DNA of 10,636 nucleotides from Clostridiales bacterium (lineage in GTDB: Bacteria; Bacillota; Clostridia; Peptostreptococcales; T1SED10-28): positions 1 through 10,636 of the forward strand of contig SLKF01000268.1 of the NCBI GenBank assembly GCA_007134725.1, given 5' to 3'. Shown here piece after piece: positions 1 through 5,758 of the stretch. Made by a program: the position numbers and the translations under genes. The notes beneath the pieces are model-generated. The model had not been told where the DNA came from and searched no databases. It saw nothing but the letters and a program-made list of their open reading frames with translations. The stretch's first letter is position 1; each line of letters starts with the position of its first letter.

Positions 1-2
1 AG

Positions 3-125
3 AAAAAAGAGCTCCCCCTCTCCGAACGAGTATACTACTGTGAAGCCTGTGGTATTGTCCTCGATCGGGATTATAATGCAAGCATCAACATCAAAAATGA
101 AGGAATACGTATGACATTAGCGTAA
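3..125 (+). CDS. tnpB: RNA-guided endonuclease TnpB, C-terminal end only (cut by window start)
   Basis: Only the last 40 codons are visible; the frame is open to the window edge and stops with TAA at 123-125. The residues contain a CxxC pair (CEACG), which is the second half of the TnpB zinc finger, followed by DRDYNASINI, the conserved RuvC-III segment with its catalytic aspartate. TnpB proteins are RNA-guided DNA nucleases encoded by IS200/IS605 and IS607 elements; the guide RNA comes from the 3' end of the gene and the element's right end. The C-terminus looks intact here. Nothing can be said about the rest of the protein, including whether the RuvC-I and RuvC-II residues are present. Confidence 0.9.
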   Translation, partial: KKELPLSERVYYCEACGIVLDRDYNASINIKNEGIRMTLA

Positions 126-232
126 CCTCAACATAGAACCGTGGGGCACACGGGGTTAGCTCGCTTATGCTGTAGCCGGTAGGCTACTCGAACGAGAAGC
201 CCCCACTTCTACAAGTGGTGGGAGTATGTCAC
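126..232 (+). ncRNA. Candidate TnpB omega/reRNA scaffold overlapping the IS right end
   Basis: Directly after the tnpB stop there is a run of small hairpins: CCGTG/CACGG at 139-153, a perfect GTAGCC-GGTA-GGCTAC stem-loop at 172-187, and the terminal CCCCCACTT/AAGTGGTGGG hairpin at 200-222. A GTGGGGCACACGGGG core of this kind is what I associate with right ends of TnpB elements in Firmicutes. In characterised TnpB systems the guide RNA overlaps the tnpB 3' end, its scaffold finishes at the right end, and the following 16-20 bases of host DNA act as guide. By that rule the guide here would start at about 233. The 5' end of the RNA is unknown and probably lies inside tnpB. Confidence 0.6.
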
Positions 233-357
233 TTTAGGGTATAAAGTAGTTAACAGGAAATCATCCGGGATTTAAGGAACGTTGAAATAATAATTAAAAA
301 AATAAATTGGTCTTTGATCTGTTGAATTTTATCAAGGAGGAGGAAAGGGGTGTAATT
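233..357. other. Spacer between the IS end and the cyclase gene
   Basis: AT-rich stretch with no convincing coding capacity. It holds the ribosome binding site of the cyclase (AGGAGG at 335-340 and AAAGGGG at 344-350). TTGAAA at 282-287 followed by TAAATT at 303-308 could be a weak promoter, but the 15-nt spacing is short, so I do not call it. Confidence 0.5.
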
Positions 358-1254
358 GTGGGAAGTCTTTTTTCTGAAGATTATTATAAATTTATTTTTG
401 AGAATAGTCTTGATGCCATCATGGTCACGAAACCTGATGGACAAATTGCAAAAGCAAATCCTGCCGCCTGCGAAATGTTGGGAAGGACAGAGGAAGAGCT
501 TCGTAGGGTTGGAAGGAAGGGAGTAATAGACCTTGAGGATCCCAGATTGAAAGATGCCTTGGAGCGAAGAAAAAAAGAAGGGAAAGTTAGAGCGGAACTG
601 AACTTCATTAGAAAGGACGGTACAAAATTTCCCGCAGATTTGACCTCAAGCCTATTCAAAACCAAAGAGGGAGAAGAGTGGACCGTGATAATCATGAGAG
701 ATATGACGAAAATCAAAGAAGCGGAAAGGGTTTTAAGAAATGAAAAAGCCCTATCGGAAAAGCTGGCAAGCTATGATTGTCTTACGGGGGTCTTGAATCG
801 AAGAGGATTTATGAAACGCTTGGAAGAGGAACTCGGAAAAGCCGATCGGGAAAAACAGGAATTAGGGTTAATCATGACCGATGTGGATTTACTTAAAAAG
901 GTTAATGACCGTTTTGGTCACTTAGCCGGAGATCGGGTGCTCAGAAAGTTTGCAGATGTCTTACAAGAGAATTTAAGACTGTATGATGTAATCGGGAGAC
1001 TTGGCGGAGATGAATTCATTGTGGCGCTGCCCAATACCACGGATGAAAAAACGAAAGAAATCGCAGAGCGGCTTCGGGAGAAAATCGAGAAGATGGAAGT
1101 GGAGTATGAGGGAAGTACCATCAAAGTGACCGCAAGCTTTGGGGTGAAGATGTACCGGCCCCAAACAGAGGTCAGTATAGATCAACTGATTTCAAAGGCG
1201 GATGAAAACTTGTATCTTGCCAAGGGTTTTAGGAATAACGTTTATCTTGGATAA
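358..1254 (+). CDS. PAS-GGDEF diguanylate cyclase
   Basis: Predicted to make cyclic di-GMP from two GTP, with activity tuned by an N-terminal PAS sensor. Numbering from the GTG start (298 aa): PAS plus PAC at about 8-122, a short linker helix, then the GGDEF domain from the DCLTGVLNRRG segment (about 140) to the end. The GGDEF signature is intact at 216-220, the metal/GTP-binding TDVDLLKKVND stretch is present, and RLYD at 207-210, five residues upstream, is a product-inhibition I-site. There is no transmembrane segment, so the protein should be cytosolic. I prefer GTG at 358 because it is preceded by a purine-rich AGGAGGAGGAAAGGGG; a TTG at 307 in the same frame would add 17 residues outside the PAS fold but lacks an obvious Shine-Dalgarno. 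The PAS ligand is not readable. It appears monocistronic, with an IS end upstream and a terminator downstream. Confidence 0.9.
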   Translation: MGSLFSEDYYKFIFENSLDAIMVTKPDGQIAKANPAACEMLGRTEEELRRVGRKGVIDLEDPRLKDALERRKKEGKVRAELNFIRKDGTKFPADLTSSLFKTKEGEEWTVIIMRDMTKIKEAERVLRNEKALSEKLASYDCLTGVLNRRGFMKRLEEELGKADREKQELGLIMTDVDLLKKVNDRFGHLAGDRVLRKFADVLQENLRLYDVIGRLGGDEFIVALPNTTDEKTKEIAERLREKIEKMEVEYEGSTIKVTASFGVKMYRPQTEVSIDQLISKADENLYLAKGFRNNVYLG

Positions 1255-1264
1255 TTGGGTTTTC

Positions 1265-1290
1265 GGCCATCCTGTGGGTGGTCTTTTTTT
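1265..1290 (+). terminator. Intrinsic terminator after the PAS-GGDEF gene
   Basis: GGCCATCC (1265-1272) pairs with GGGTGGTC (1276-1283) across a TGT loop, with two G-U pairs, and is followed by seven T (1284-1290). It lies 10 bases after the cyclase stop codon. Confidence 0.88.
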
Positions 1291-1300
1291 ACCCGGAAAC

Positions 1301-1321
1301 ATTTGATAATTATTATCAAAT
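1301..1321. promoter_or_regulatory. Fur-type operator (7-1-7 palindrome) upstream of msrAB
   Basis: ATTTGATAAT at 1301-1310 and ATTATCAAAT at 1312-1321 are perfect inverted arms around a single T at 1311. The core at 1304-1318, TGATAAT-T-ATTATCA, matches exactly the 7-1-7 consensus known for Bacillus Fur. The related PerR box has T where this site has G (TTATAAT...), and Zur boxes carry TCGTAAT, so Fur is the best match within the family. The centre lies about 49 bases before the predicted transcription start, just upstream of the weak -35. Confidence 0.75.
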
Positions 1322-1324
1322 ACA

Positions 1325-1353
1325 TGGTTATAGAATACAAACCGTGGTATAAT
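1325..1353 (+). promoter_or_regulatory. Extended -10 promoter for msrAB
   Basis: A perfect TATAAT at 1348-1353 is preceded by TG at 1345-1346, giving the extended -10 form TGnTATAAT. The best -35 at 17-nt spacing is TGGTTA at 1325-1330, which matches the consensus at only three of six positions; an extended -10 can compensate. Predicted start is near 1360, leaving a leader of about 26 nt before the ATG. Confidence 0.7.
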
Positions 1354-1385
1354 TATACTATAGAAAATATTAAAGGAGAATTATT

Positions 1386-2516
1386 ATGAAAACCAAAAAA
1401 AAGATCATATTGTTGTTGGTTTTTTTGCTCTTACTGGGATCCATATATGCTTTAGGGACGTCAAGAAGAACGATTGCTGAAGATGAGGAGACTATAGGAT
1501 CCGATCCCGTGTATAACAAAGAGGATTATGCTGCAGCCACTTTTGCAGGAGGCTGCTTTTGGTGCATGGAACCTCCCTTTAGAAAGCTCTCCGGTGTGAT
1601 CGATGTAATTTCAGGCTATACGGGAGGAGATACTGAGAATCCCACGTATGAAGAAGTTACAGCCGGTGGTACAGGCCACGTGGAAGCGGTACAGATTATT
1701 TATGATGAGAACCGGATCTCCTACGATTCTTTACTGGAGGTCTATTGGAGACAAATTAATCCCACGGATGATGGAGGACAATTTGTGGACCGAGGATTCT
1801 CCTATACCTCTGCCATATTTTATCATGATGAAAACCAACGGGTATTGGCAGAAAGCTCAAAAGAAGCCTTGGAAGAGTCCAACCGATACGACAGCCCCTT
1901 AGTAACCCCCATAAGAGAGGCGAAGACTTTTTACCCGGCGGAAGAGTATCATCAGAATTATGCGGAAAAAAACCCTCTTAGATATAATTTCTATACGAGA
2001 AATTCCGGACGGGATGAATATCTAGACGGAATTTGGGGAGATGACCGGGAATATGAGGTTTCTCATAACTTCAATGGTTTCGTAAAACCCAGCGACGAAA
2101 AACTAAGAGAGCGATTAACCCCCCTACAGTACCGTGTTACTCAAGAAGACGGTACAGAACCGGCATTTAACAATGAGTACTGGGACAATAAGGAAGAAGG
2201 CATTTATGTAGACATCGTGTCGGGAGAGCCGCTTTTTAGTTCCCGGGACATGTACGACTCCAAAACCGGTTGGCCAAGTTTTACAAGGCCCTTAGTGCCG
2301 GAAAATATTGTGGAACGGGAAGACCGAAAACTCTTTATGGTCAGAGTGGAGGTTCGAAGCAAACATGGGGATTCTCACTTAGGCCATGTATTCGAAGACG
2401 GTCCGGAGCCCACAGGCTTACGATACTGCATGAACTCCGCAGCCCTTCGCTTTATTCCCAAGGAAGAATTGAGAAATGAAGGATATGGAGAGTTCGAAAG
2501 CTTATTTGAAAATTGA
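1386..2516 (+). CDS. msrAB: Exported or membrane-anchored bifunctional peptide-methionine sulfoxide reductase MsrA-MsrB
   Basis: Repairs oxidised methionine in proteins: MsrA reduces the S-sulfoxide and MsrB the R-sulfoxide. The 376-aa protein has a lysine-rich start and a hydrophobic segment at about 7-23, so it is probably exported; no lipobox cysteine is seen, so it may be a membrane anchor or be cleaved after the YALG region. MsrA spans about 48-205 with the catalytic motif GCFWC (C57, second Cys C60). MsrB spans about 240-362 with [18 protein letters not shown] (H331, H334) and RYCMNS (C348, N350). Only three cysteines exist: the two zinc-binding CxxC pairs of many MsrBs are absent, and the usual resolving-Cys site before GWPSF reads T (residue 294). 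The start is set by AAAGGAG at 1372-1378, 7 nt from the ATG. It is a single-gene unit behind a Fur-type box. Confidence 0.95.
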   Translation: MKTKKKIILLLVFLLLLGSIYALGTSRRTIAEDEETIGSDPVYNKEDYAAATFAGGCFWCMEPPFRKLSGVIDVISGYTGGDTENPTYEEVTAGGTGHVEAVQIIYDENRISYDSLLEVYWRQINPTDDGGQFVDRGFSYTSAIFYHDENQRVLAESSKEALEESNRYDSPLVTPIREAKTFYPAEEYHQNYAEKNPLRYNFYTRNSGRDEYLDGIWGDDREYEVSHNFNGFVKPSDEKLRERLTPLQYRVTQEDGTEPAFNNEYWDNKEEGIYVDIVSGEPLFSSRDMYDSKTGWPSFTRPLVPENIVEREDRKLFMVRVEVRSKHGDSHLGHVFEDGPEPTGLRYCMNSAALRFIPKEELRNEGYGEFESLFEN

Positions 2517-2530
2517 CTGGTATGATCAAC

Positions 2531-2575
2531 CCCAGCCAGCCCAGCCAGCCCAGTCAGGCCAGTCAGGCCAAGTCA
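2531..2575. repeat. 9-bp tandem repeat, five units
   Basis: Units from 2531: CCCAGCCAG twice, then CCCAGTCAG, GCCAGTCAG and the degenerate GCCAAGTCA. The array fills the space between the msrAB stop codon and its terminator. The stepwise substitutions suggest local slippage and drift. It is far too short and unspaced to be a CRISPR array. Confidence 0.85.
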
Positions 2576-2608
2576 AGACCATTCAGATCCATTGGATGGT
2601 CTTTTTTT
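2576..2608 (+). terminator. Intrinsic terminator after msrAB
   Basis: AGACCATTCAG (2576-2586) pairs with TTGGATGGTCT (2592-2602) in an 11-bp stem with two G-U pairs and a 5-nt loop, followed by a T run to 2608. It closes the msrAB transcript. Confidence 0.9.
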
Positions 2609-2771
2609 ATGTTTTGGAGGAGAAAACCATAGAGCATTTTTTTCCTAAGAAATACCTTGCAATCGAAAAATTTGCTATGGATTGAATTTATGCAGGAATT
2701 ATTAGAAAGATCTCGAATAATAGTAAAGAGAAAATGAATTTATTTAACCGAGAGCAATAGGAGGATGTAAG
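2609..2771. other. Upstream region of the sensor-kinase operon
   Basis: AT-rich and non-coding as far as I can see. It must carry the promoter of the kinase operon because a terminator lies just upstream, but I find no convincing -35/-10 pair at proper spacing. TAGGAGG at 2758-2764 is the ribosome binding site of the next gene. Confidence 0.45.
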
Positions 2772-4718
2772 GTGATAAAAACTTCCCCAGGAGAGAATAG
2801 CAATAAAAATTTCAAAGGATCCCTTAAGGGAAAGTGGATCCCTTTATTCCTGATGGTCTGGGGAGTTCTATTGGGAGGATACGCCTATGGAGAAAATGAG
2901 GAGATTACCCTTCAGCTTCGCTGGGATCATCAGTTTCAATTTGCCGGTTACTATGCGGCCCTGTGGGAGGGCTATTATGAAGATGTGGGATTGAATGTTC
3001 ACATTTTAAGCGGATTCGATGACGCGGGAGAGGTGATTGCAGCCCCAAAAGAAGTGGGAGAAGGCCGTGCGGATTTTGGAATTGGGGCCTCGGATATCTT
3101 AACCTATCAGGAAAATGGATACGAGTTTGCTGTAGTAGCTTCGATTTTTCAACGAAGTCCTGTGGAGTTTTATATGCTCGAAGACACTCCTTATCAGAGC
3201 TTAGTGGATCTTTTGGACCTGGAGGTAGCTCGACGAGAGAATGATTTGTTGGACATAGAACTACAGGCAATGCTGGTGCAGGAGGGGATTGATCCGGATT
3301 TGATTCCTCGGATTTCCGGAGATTATGACTTTTCCATTGAAGATCTTACCAGTGGTCGCTTCGACGTCATTCCCGGTTATTTGGGAACCATTCCTTACCA
3401 AGGAGAGCTAAGAGAGATAAAGCTTCAGACCCTAAAGCCCATAGATTATGGAATTGATTTTTACGGAGACAGCATTTTTACCAATGCAGCATACGCCCTG
3501 TCCCATCCGGAACGGGTAAATGATTTTAAAGAAGCCAGCCTACAGGGATGGGAATATGCCTTGGAAAATCCCGAGGAAATAATTGAAAAGATGCTCTTAC
3601 ACTTTCATGAACCGGAAGGGATGTCCTTGGAGGAGTATCGTGCCTTTAATACATTTCAAAAAGAACAGGTATTGGAATATACCCTTTATCCAATCGTTTC
3701 CCTGGGAAACATCAATCCGTATCGCTGGGAGGAAATGGAAAGAATCCTGGTAGAACTTCAAGTGATTGAAGAAAGTAGGGATTTGAATAACTTTATCTTC
3801 GACTATGGTCAAATTATCCAAGGGCAGCGGGAACGAATCATCACCATATTAATCGCCATTTCCATGGGACTGGGTATGGCCACGGTTTTATTTATCGTGT
3901 ATTATGTGGCTTCCAAGAAAACCATGGGAAAACTCCAGGTCCTGGTGGCGGAGGCCCTTAGAGAAAATCAGAAGCAGGAGGGGATTATCCTCTATCAGTC
4001 CCGGCTGGCGGCTATGGGAGAGATGATCGGACATATTGCCCACCAATGGAGACAACCCCTAAACCAGCTGAATCTGATGATTACCAATGTGGAAGAATCC
4101 TATCAGGATCAGGATCTTCAAAAAGAAGACATGGAGAGTTTCACGAAACGATCGCAAAAACTGATTTATAAAATGTCCGAAACCATTGATGATTTCCGAT
4201 ACTTTTTCAAACCTCAAAAGGAAAAGGAAGTCTTTGATGTACGGGATCTCATTCACACCACATTAGAGCTGTTAAAGGATTCCATGAACTTAAAAGATAT
4301 TTCTGTTGAAATAAATGAACAGACTGAAGAGGGTGAAAAACACCGGGAGCAAGCTTTCAAAGTGAAAGGCTATGGAAACTATTTTTCTCAAGGGATCTTC
4401 AATGTGGTTCATAACGCCATGGATGCTGTGGAAAAAGAAGAAAAAACCAATCGCCGAATCTTCATTGAGGTTTTGGATTGTCATAAAACCATAGCAATTA
4501 AAATTAGAGACCGGGGAAAGGGTATCCCAATAGAAAACCTGCCACGAATTTTTGATCTGTATTTTACCACAAAAGACAAAGAACATGGGACGGGCTTGGG
4601 TCTTTATATTACCAGAATTATTGTGGAGGAACATCTGTCGGGAACCATCAAGGCAGAGAATCTAGAAAAAGGGTTTCAGGTGATGGTAGAAATCCCCAAG
4701 GAGGGTAAAAGTCTATGA
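2772..4718 (+). CDS. Sensor histidine kinase with an extracytoplasmic NMT1/THI5-like solute-binding sensor
   Basis: A 648-aa membrane kinase. Residues 21-40 form a signal-like hydrophobic segment. Residues about 43-345 resemble NMT1/THI5-type periplasmic binding proteins, beginning with LQLRWDHQFQFAGYYAA and GLNV. A single transmembrane helix at about 357-380 follows, then a short coil, a HisKA-type dimerisation domain with the phospho-acceptor H424 in GHIAHQWRQPLN, and an HATPase domain with N box (NVVHNAMDA, 544-552), G1 (DRGKGIP, 580-586), F box (FDLYFTTK) and G2 (GTGLGLY, 606-612). All catalytic boxes look intact. The GTG start is set by TAGGAGG at 2758-2764, 7 nt away. The stop overlaps the regulator's start by 4 nt (ATGA), so the pair is co-translated. 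Family ligands include pyrimidine thiamine precursors, alkanesulfonates and nitrate-like solutes; the ligand here is unknown. The downstream purine-type operon makes a nucleobase or degradation product a reasonable guess. Confidence 0.9.
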   Translation: MIKTSPGENSNKNFKGSLKGKWIPLFLMVWGVLLGGYAYGENEEITLQLRWDHQFQFAGYYAALWEGYYEDVGLNVHILSGFDDAGEVIAAPKEVGEGRADFGIGASDILTYQENGYEFAVVASIFQRSPVEFYMLEDTPYQSLVDLLDLEVARRENDLLDIELQAMLVQEGIDPDLIPRISGDYDFSIEDLTSGRFDVIPGYLGTIPYQGELREIKLQTLKPIDYGIDFYGDSIFTNAAYALSHPERVNDFKEASLQGWEYALENPEEIIEKMLLHFHEPEGMSLEEYRAFNTFQKEQVLEYTLYPIVSLGNINPYRWEEMERILVELQVIEESRDLNNFIFDYGQIIQGQRERIITILIAISMGLGMATVLFIVYYVASKKTMGKLQVLVAEALRENQKQEGIILYQSRLAAMGEMIGHIAHQWRQPLNQLNLMITNVEESYQDQDLQKEDMESFTKRSQKLIYKMSETIDDFRYFFKPQKEKEVFDVRDLIHTTLELLKDSMNLKDISVEINEQTEEGEKHREQAFKVKGYGNYFSQGIFNVVHNAMDAVEKEEKTNRRIFIEVLDCHKTIAIKIRDRGKGIPIENLPRIFDLYFTTKDKEHGTGLGLYITRIIVEEHLSGTIKAENLEKGFQVMVEIPKEGKSL

Positions 4719-5500
4719 ATCAGCAGAATGATTTGATTTTGCAGAACTTATCCGTACTCTATGTGGAGGACGAGGAAGATACCCGCATAGAACTGGCTCG
4801 CTATTTGCGGCGACGGGTAGGGAAACTATATACCGTGGGAAACGGGTTGGAAGGGTTGGAAAAATTCCGGGAGAATCCTATAGACATGATCATTACCGAC
4901 CTTAAAATGCCCTTAATGGATGGGTTGGACATGGTAAGAGAAGTTCGGAAAATAGACGTCAACGTTCCGGTGATCATTACATCAGCCCTTTCGGATAGTG
5001 AGAGGATCTTAAGTGCCATGGACCTTGAGGTGGTGAAATATGTGGTCAAACCCATAAACCCCAAGGAATTGGTGGCGGTTTTATCGGATATTGGGAAAAA
5101 AGTTTTGCAAGATCAACAAAAAGAACTGCTTAGAGAAAATACCTGGGCGACAAAAGATGAAAAAATGGCTCTGGAAAAAGAGATGGAAAGGAAATGTGCG
5201 GCAATTTTAAAAAGTCGAACCGGCAAAGGGCCAAAAAAAATACAAGCCTTCATTCAAGGGGAGGCGCTTTCCATAGAGATGAGTGAAATGCTTACCCCAA
5301 TGGAAAAGCAATTATTAGGAAATCCTAAACATACCACCCTGGTTACCTATTTTCGAAGATCCTTTTATGAAGAAATAAAAAATGAACTGGAAAGGAGTTG
5401 CTCTGAGGTCCTGGGAAGATCTTGCAGCTTTTGGGACTTGGATCAAAATACGAAGGAAAATTGGGAATCCCTTCGCTTCAAAATTGGCAATCCCCATTGA
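4715..5500 (+). CDS. Response regulator with receiver domain and DUF2294 (YbcI)-like C-terminal domain
   Basis: A 261-aa partner of the upstream kinase, overlapping it by 4 nt. Residues about 11-128 are a CheY-like receiver: acidic cluster E18-D19-E20, phospho-acceptor D62 in IITDLKMPLMDG, the T89/S90 switch region and K112 in the VVKPIN loop. A helical linker (about 129-155) leads to a C-terminal region (about 155-258) with GKGPKKIQAFIQGEALSI and a later LTPMEKQLL, which resemble the GRGPK and LTPAE motifs I know from DUF2294/YbcI-like proteins. No helix-turn-helix, ANTAR, GGDEF, EAL or HD output is visible. The domain assignment is from motif memory and needs a profile search; its biochemical role is unknown. 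If it controls the neighbouring permease operon it must do so without a recognisable DNA-binding domain. I see no strong terminator after the gene. Confidence 0.85.
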   Translation: MNQQNDLILQNLSVLYVEDEEDTRIELARYLRRRVGKLYTVGNGLEGLEKFRENPIDMIITDLKMPLMDGLDMVREVRKIDVNVPVIITSALSDSERILSAMDLEVVKYVVKPINPKELVAVLSDIGKKVLQDQQKELLRENTWATKDEKMALEKEMERKCAAILKSRTGKGPKKIQAFIQGEALSIEMSEMLTPMEKQLLGNPKHTTLVTYFRRSFYEEIKNELERSCSEVLGRSCSFWDLDQNTKENWESLRFKIGNPH

Positions 5501-5525
5501 ATATTCCAAATATTTTGCTAAGGGC

Positions 5526-5555
5526 TTTACGATGTATCAAAAAATATGATACAAT
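5526..5555 (+). promoter_or_regulatory. Promoter of the permease/hydroxylase operon
   Basis: TACAAT at 5550-5555 with an upstream TG at 5547-5548 forms an extended -10 (TGnTACAAT). TTTACG at 5526-5531 is a four-of-six -35 at 18-nt spacing. Start predicted near 5562, giving a leader of about 197 nt before the permease ATG. Confidence 0.6.
5533..5553. promoter_or_regulatory. Inverted repeat over the spacer and -10, candidate operator
   Basis: TGTATCA (5533-5539) and TGATACA (5547-5553) are perfect 7-bp inverted arms separated by 7 bases, and the right arm covers most of the -10. A protein bound here would block RNA polymerase. A second, overlapping TGATA-N6-TATCA repeat lies at 5547-5562. I do not recognise the cognate regulator. 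Confidence 0.5.
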
Positions 5556-5649
5556 ATTATCAGAATAGAAAAGAAGTGGAATACTGACTTTTCTATAAAC
5601 TATATGAATTAGTAAATCAGTAAATAATAGAATAACCGCTGAACAAGAG

Positions 5650-5677
5650 TTAAAGAAAATCCTAGATTTTGCTTTAA
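5650..5677 (+). promoter_or_regulatory. Leader hairpin directly before the attenuator
   Basis: TTAAAGAAAATC (5650-5661) pairs with GATTTT and CTTTAA (5665-5677) around a CTA loop, giving 12 bp with one bulged G at 5671. It abuts and slightly overlaps the foot of the terminator stem. It may be a pausing or alternative-fold element; no known riboswitch aptamer is recognised. Confidence 0.5.
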
Positions 5678-5721
5678 AAGGTCAGCACGAAAGAAGAGAT
5701 TCTTTTGTGCTGACCTTTTTT
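5676..5721 (+). terminator. Strong intrinsic terminator in the permease leader, likely attenuator
   Basis: The stem pairs 5676-5695 with 5700-5719, about 20 bp with a single G-U and a GAGA tetraloop. Its core is AAGGTCAGCAC with GTGCTGACCTT, followed by a T run ending at 5721. It ends only about 20 bases before the permease ribosome binding site and lies downstream of the proposed promoter at 5526-5555. It could simply end the upstream kinase/regulator transcript, but its position in the leader suits attenuation. Confidence 0.9.
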
Positions 5722-5758
5722 ATGGAAAAAACCCAAATATCCAAGGAGGCGTAAAAAA

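Larger units (their letters stand above)
1..232 (+). mobile_element. Right end of an IS200/IS605-family (TnpB-carrying) insertion sequence, partial
   Basis: The window opens inside a TnpB gene and continues through about 107 bases of non-coding, hairpin-rich DNA that ends in a terminal hairpin at 200-222 followed by GTCAC. IS200/IS605 elements have no terminal inverted repeats; they end in subterminal hairpins recognised by the TnpA transposase. The hairpin pairs 200-208 with 213-222 and leaves T219 unpaired, reminiscent of the extrahelical T that TnpA reads in characterised members. I place the right boundary at about 232, just after the TCAC, but the exact cleavage site is an estimate. The left end, any tnpA and most of tnpB lie outside the window, so completeness and mobility cannot be judged. 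Confidence 0.8.

Noticed and set aside
240..245. TATAAA as a -10 element at the IS junction
   Set aside because: No acceptable -35 at 16-18 nt upstream (the region is GGTGGG in the terminal hairpin) and no extended -10 TG.
384..716. 110-aa antisense open frame inside the PAS-GGDEF gene
   Set aside because: It is the opposite strand of a clear PAS domain, has no recognisable domain and no independent signal; treated as a shadow frame.
1301..1321. PerR box instead of Fur box
   Set aside because: PerR consensus arms are TTATAAT/ATTATAA; this site has TGATAAT/ATTATCA, the Fur form. One base separates them, so the alternative stays open but less likely.
1554..1565. Selenocysteine in the MsrA active site
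   Set aside because: Selenoprotein MsrA occurs in some clostridia, but both codons of the GCFWC motif are TGC; there is no in-frame TGA.
2531..2575. CRISPR array
   Set aside because: Repeat unit is only 9 bp with no spacers; it is a simple tandem repeat.
2476..2685. 69-aa open frame overlapping the end of msrAB
   Set aside because: It starts inside msrAB, runs through the 9-bp repeat and across the hairpin and T-tract of the terminator, and has low-complexity content with no recognisable domain.
2905..3270. 121-aa antisense open frame inside the kinase sensor domain
   Set aside because: Its sequence is Pro/His/Arg-rich and lacks any domain, while the + strand encodes a coherent NMT1-like domain.
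5562..5675. Known purine or xanthine riboswitch in the permease leader
   Set aside because: Expected from the context, but I could not find the conserved purine-aptamer loops or the NMT1-motif (xanthine) consensus. Only generic hairpins and a possible antiterminator are visible.
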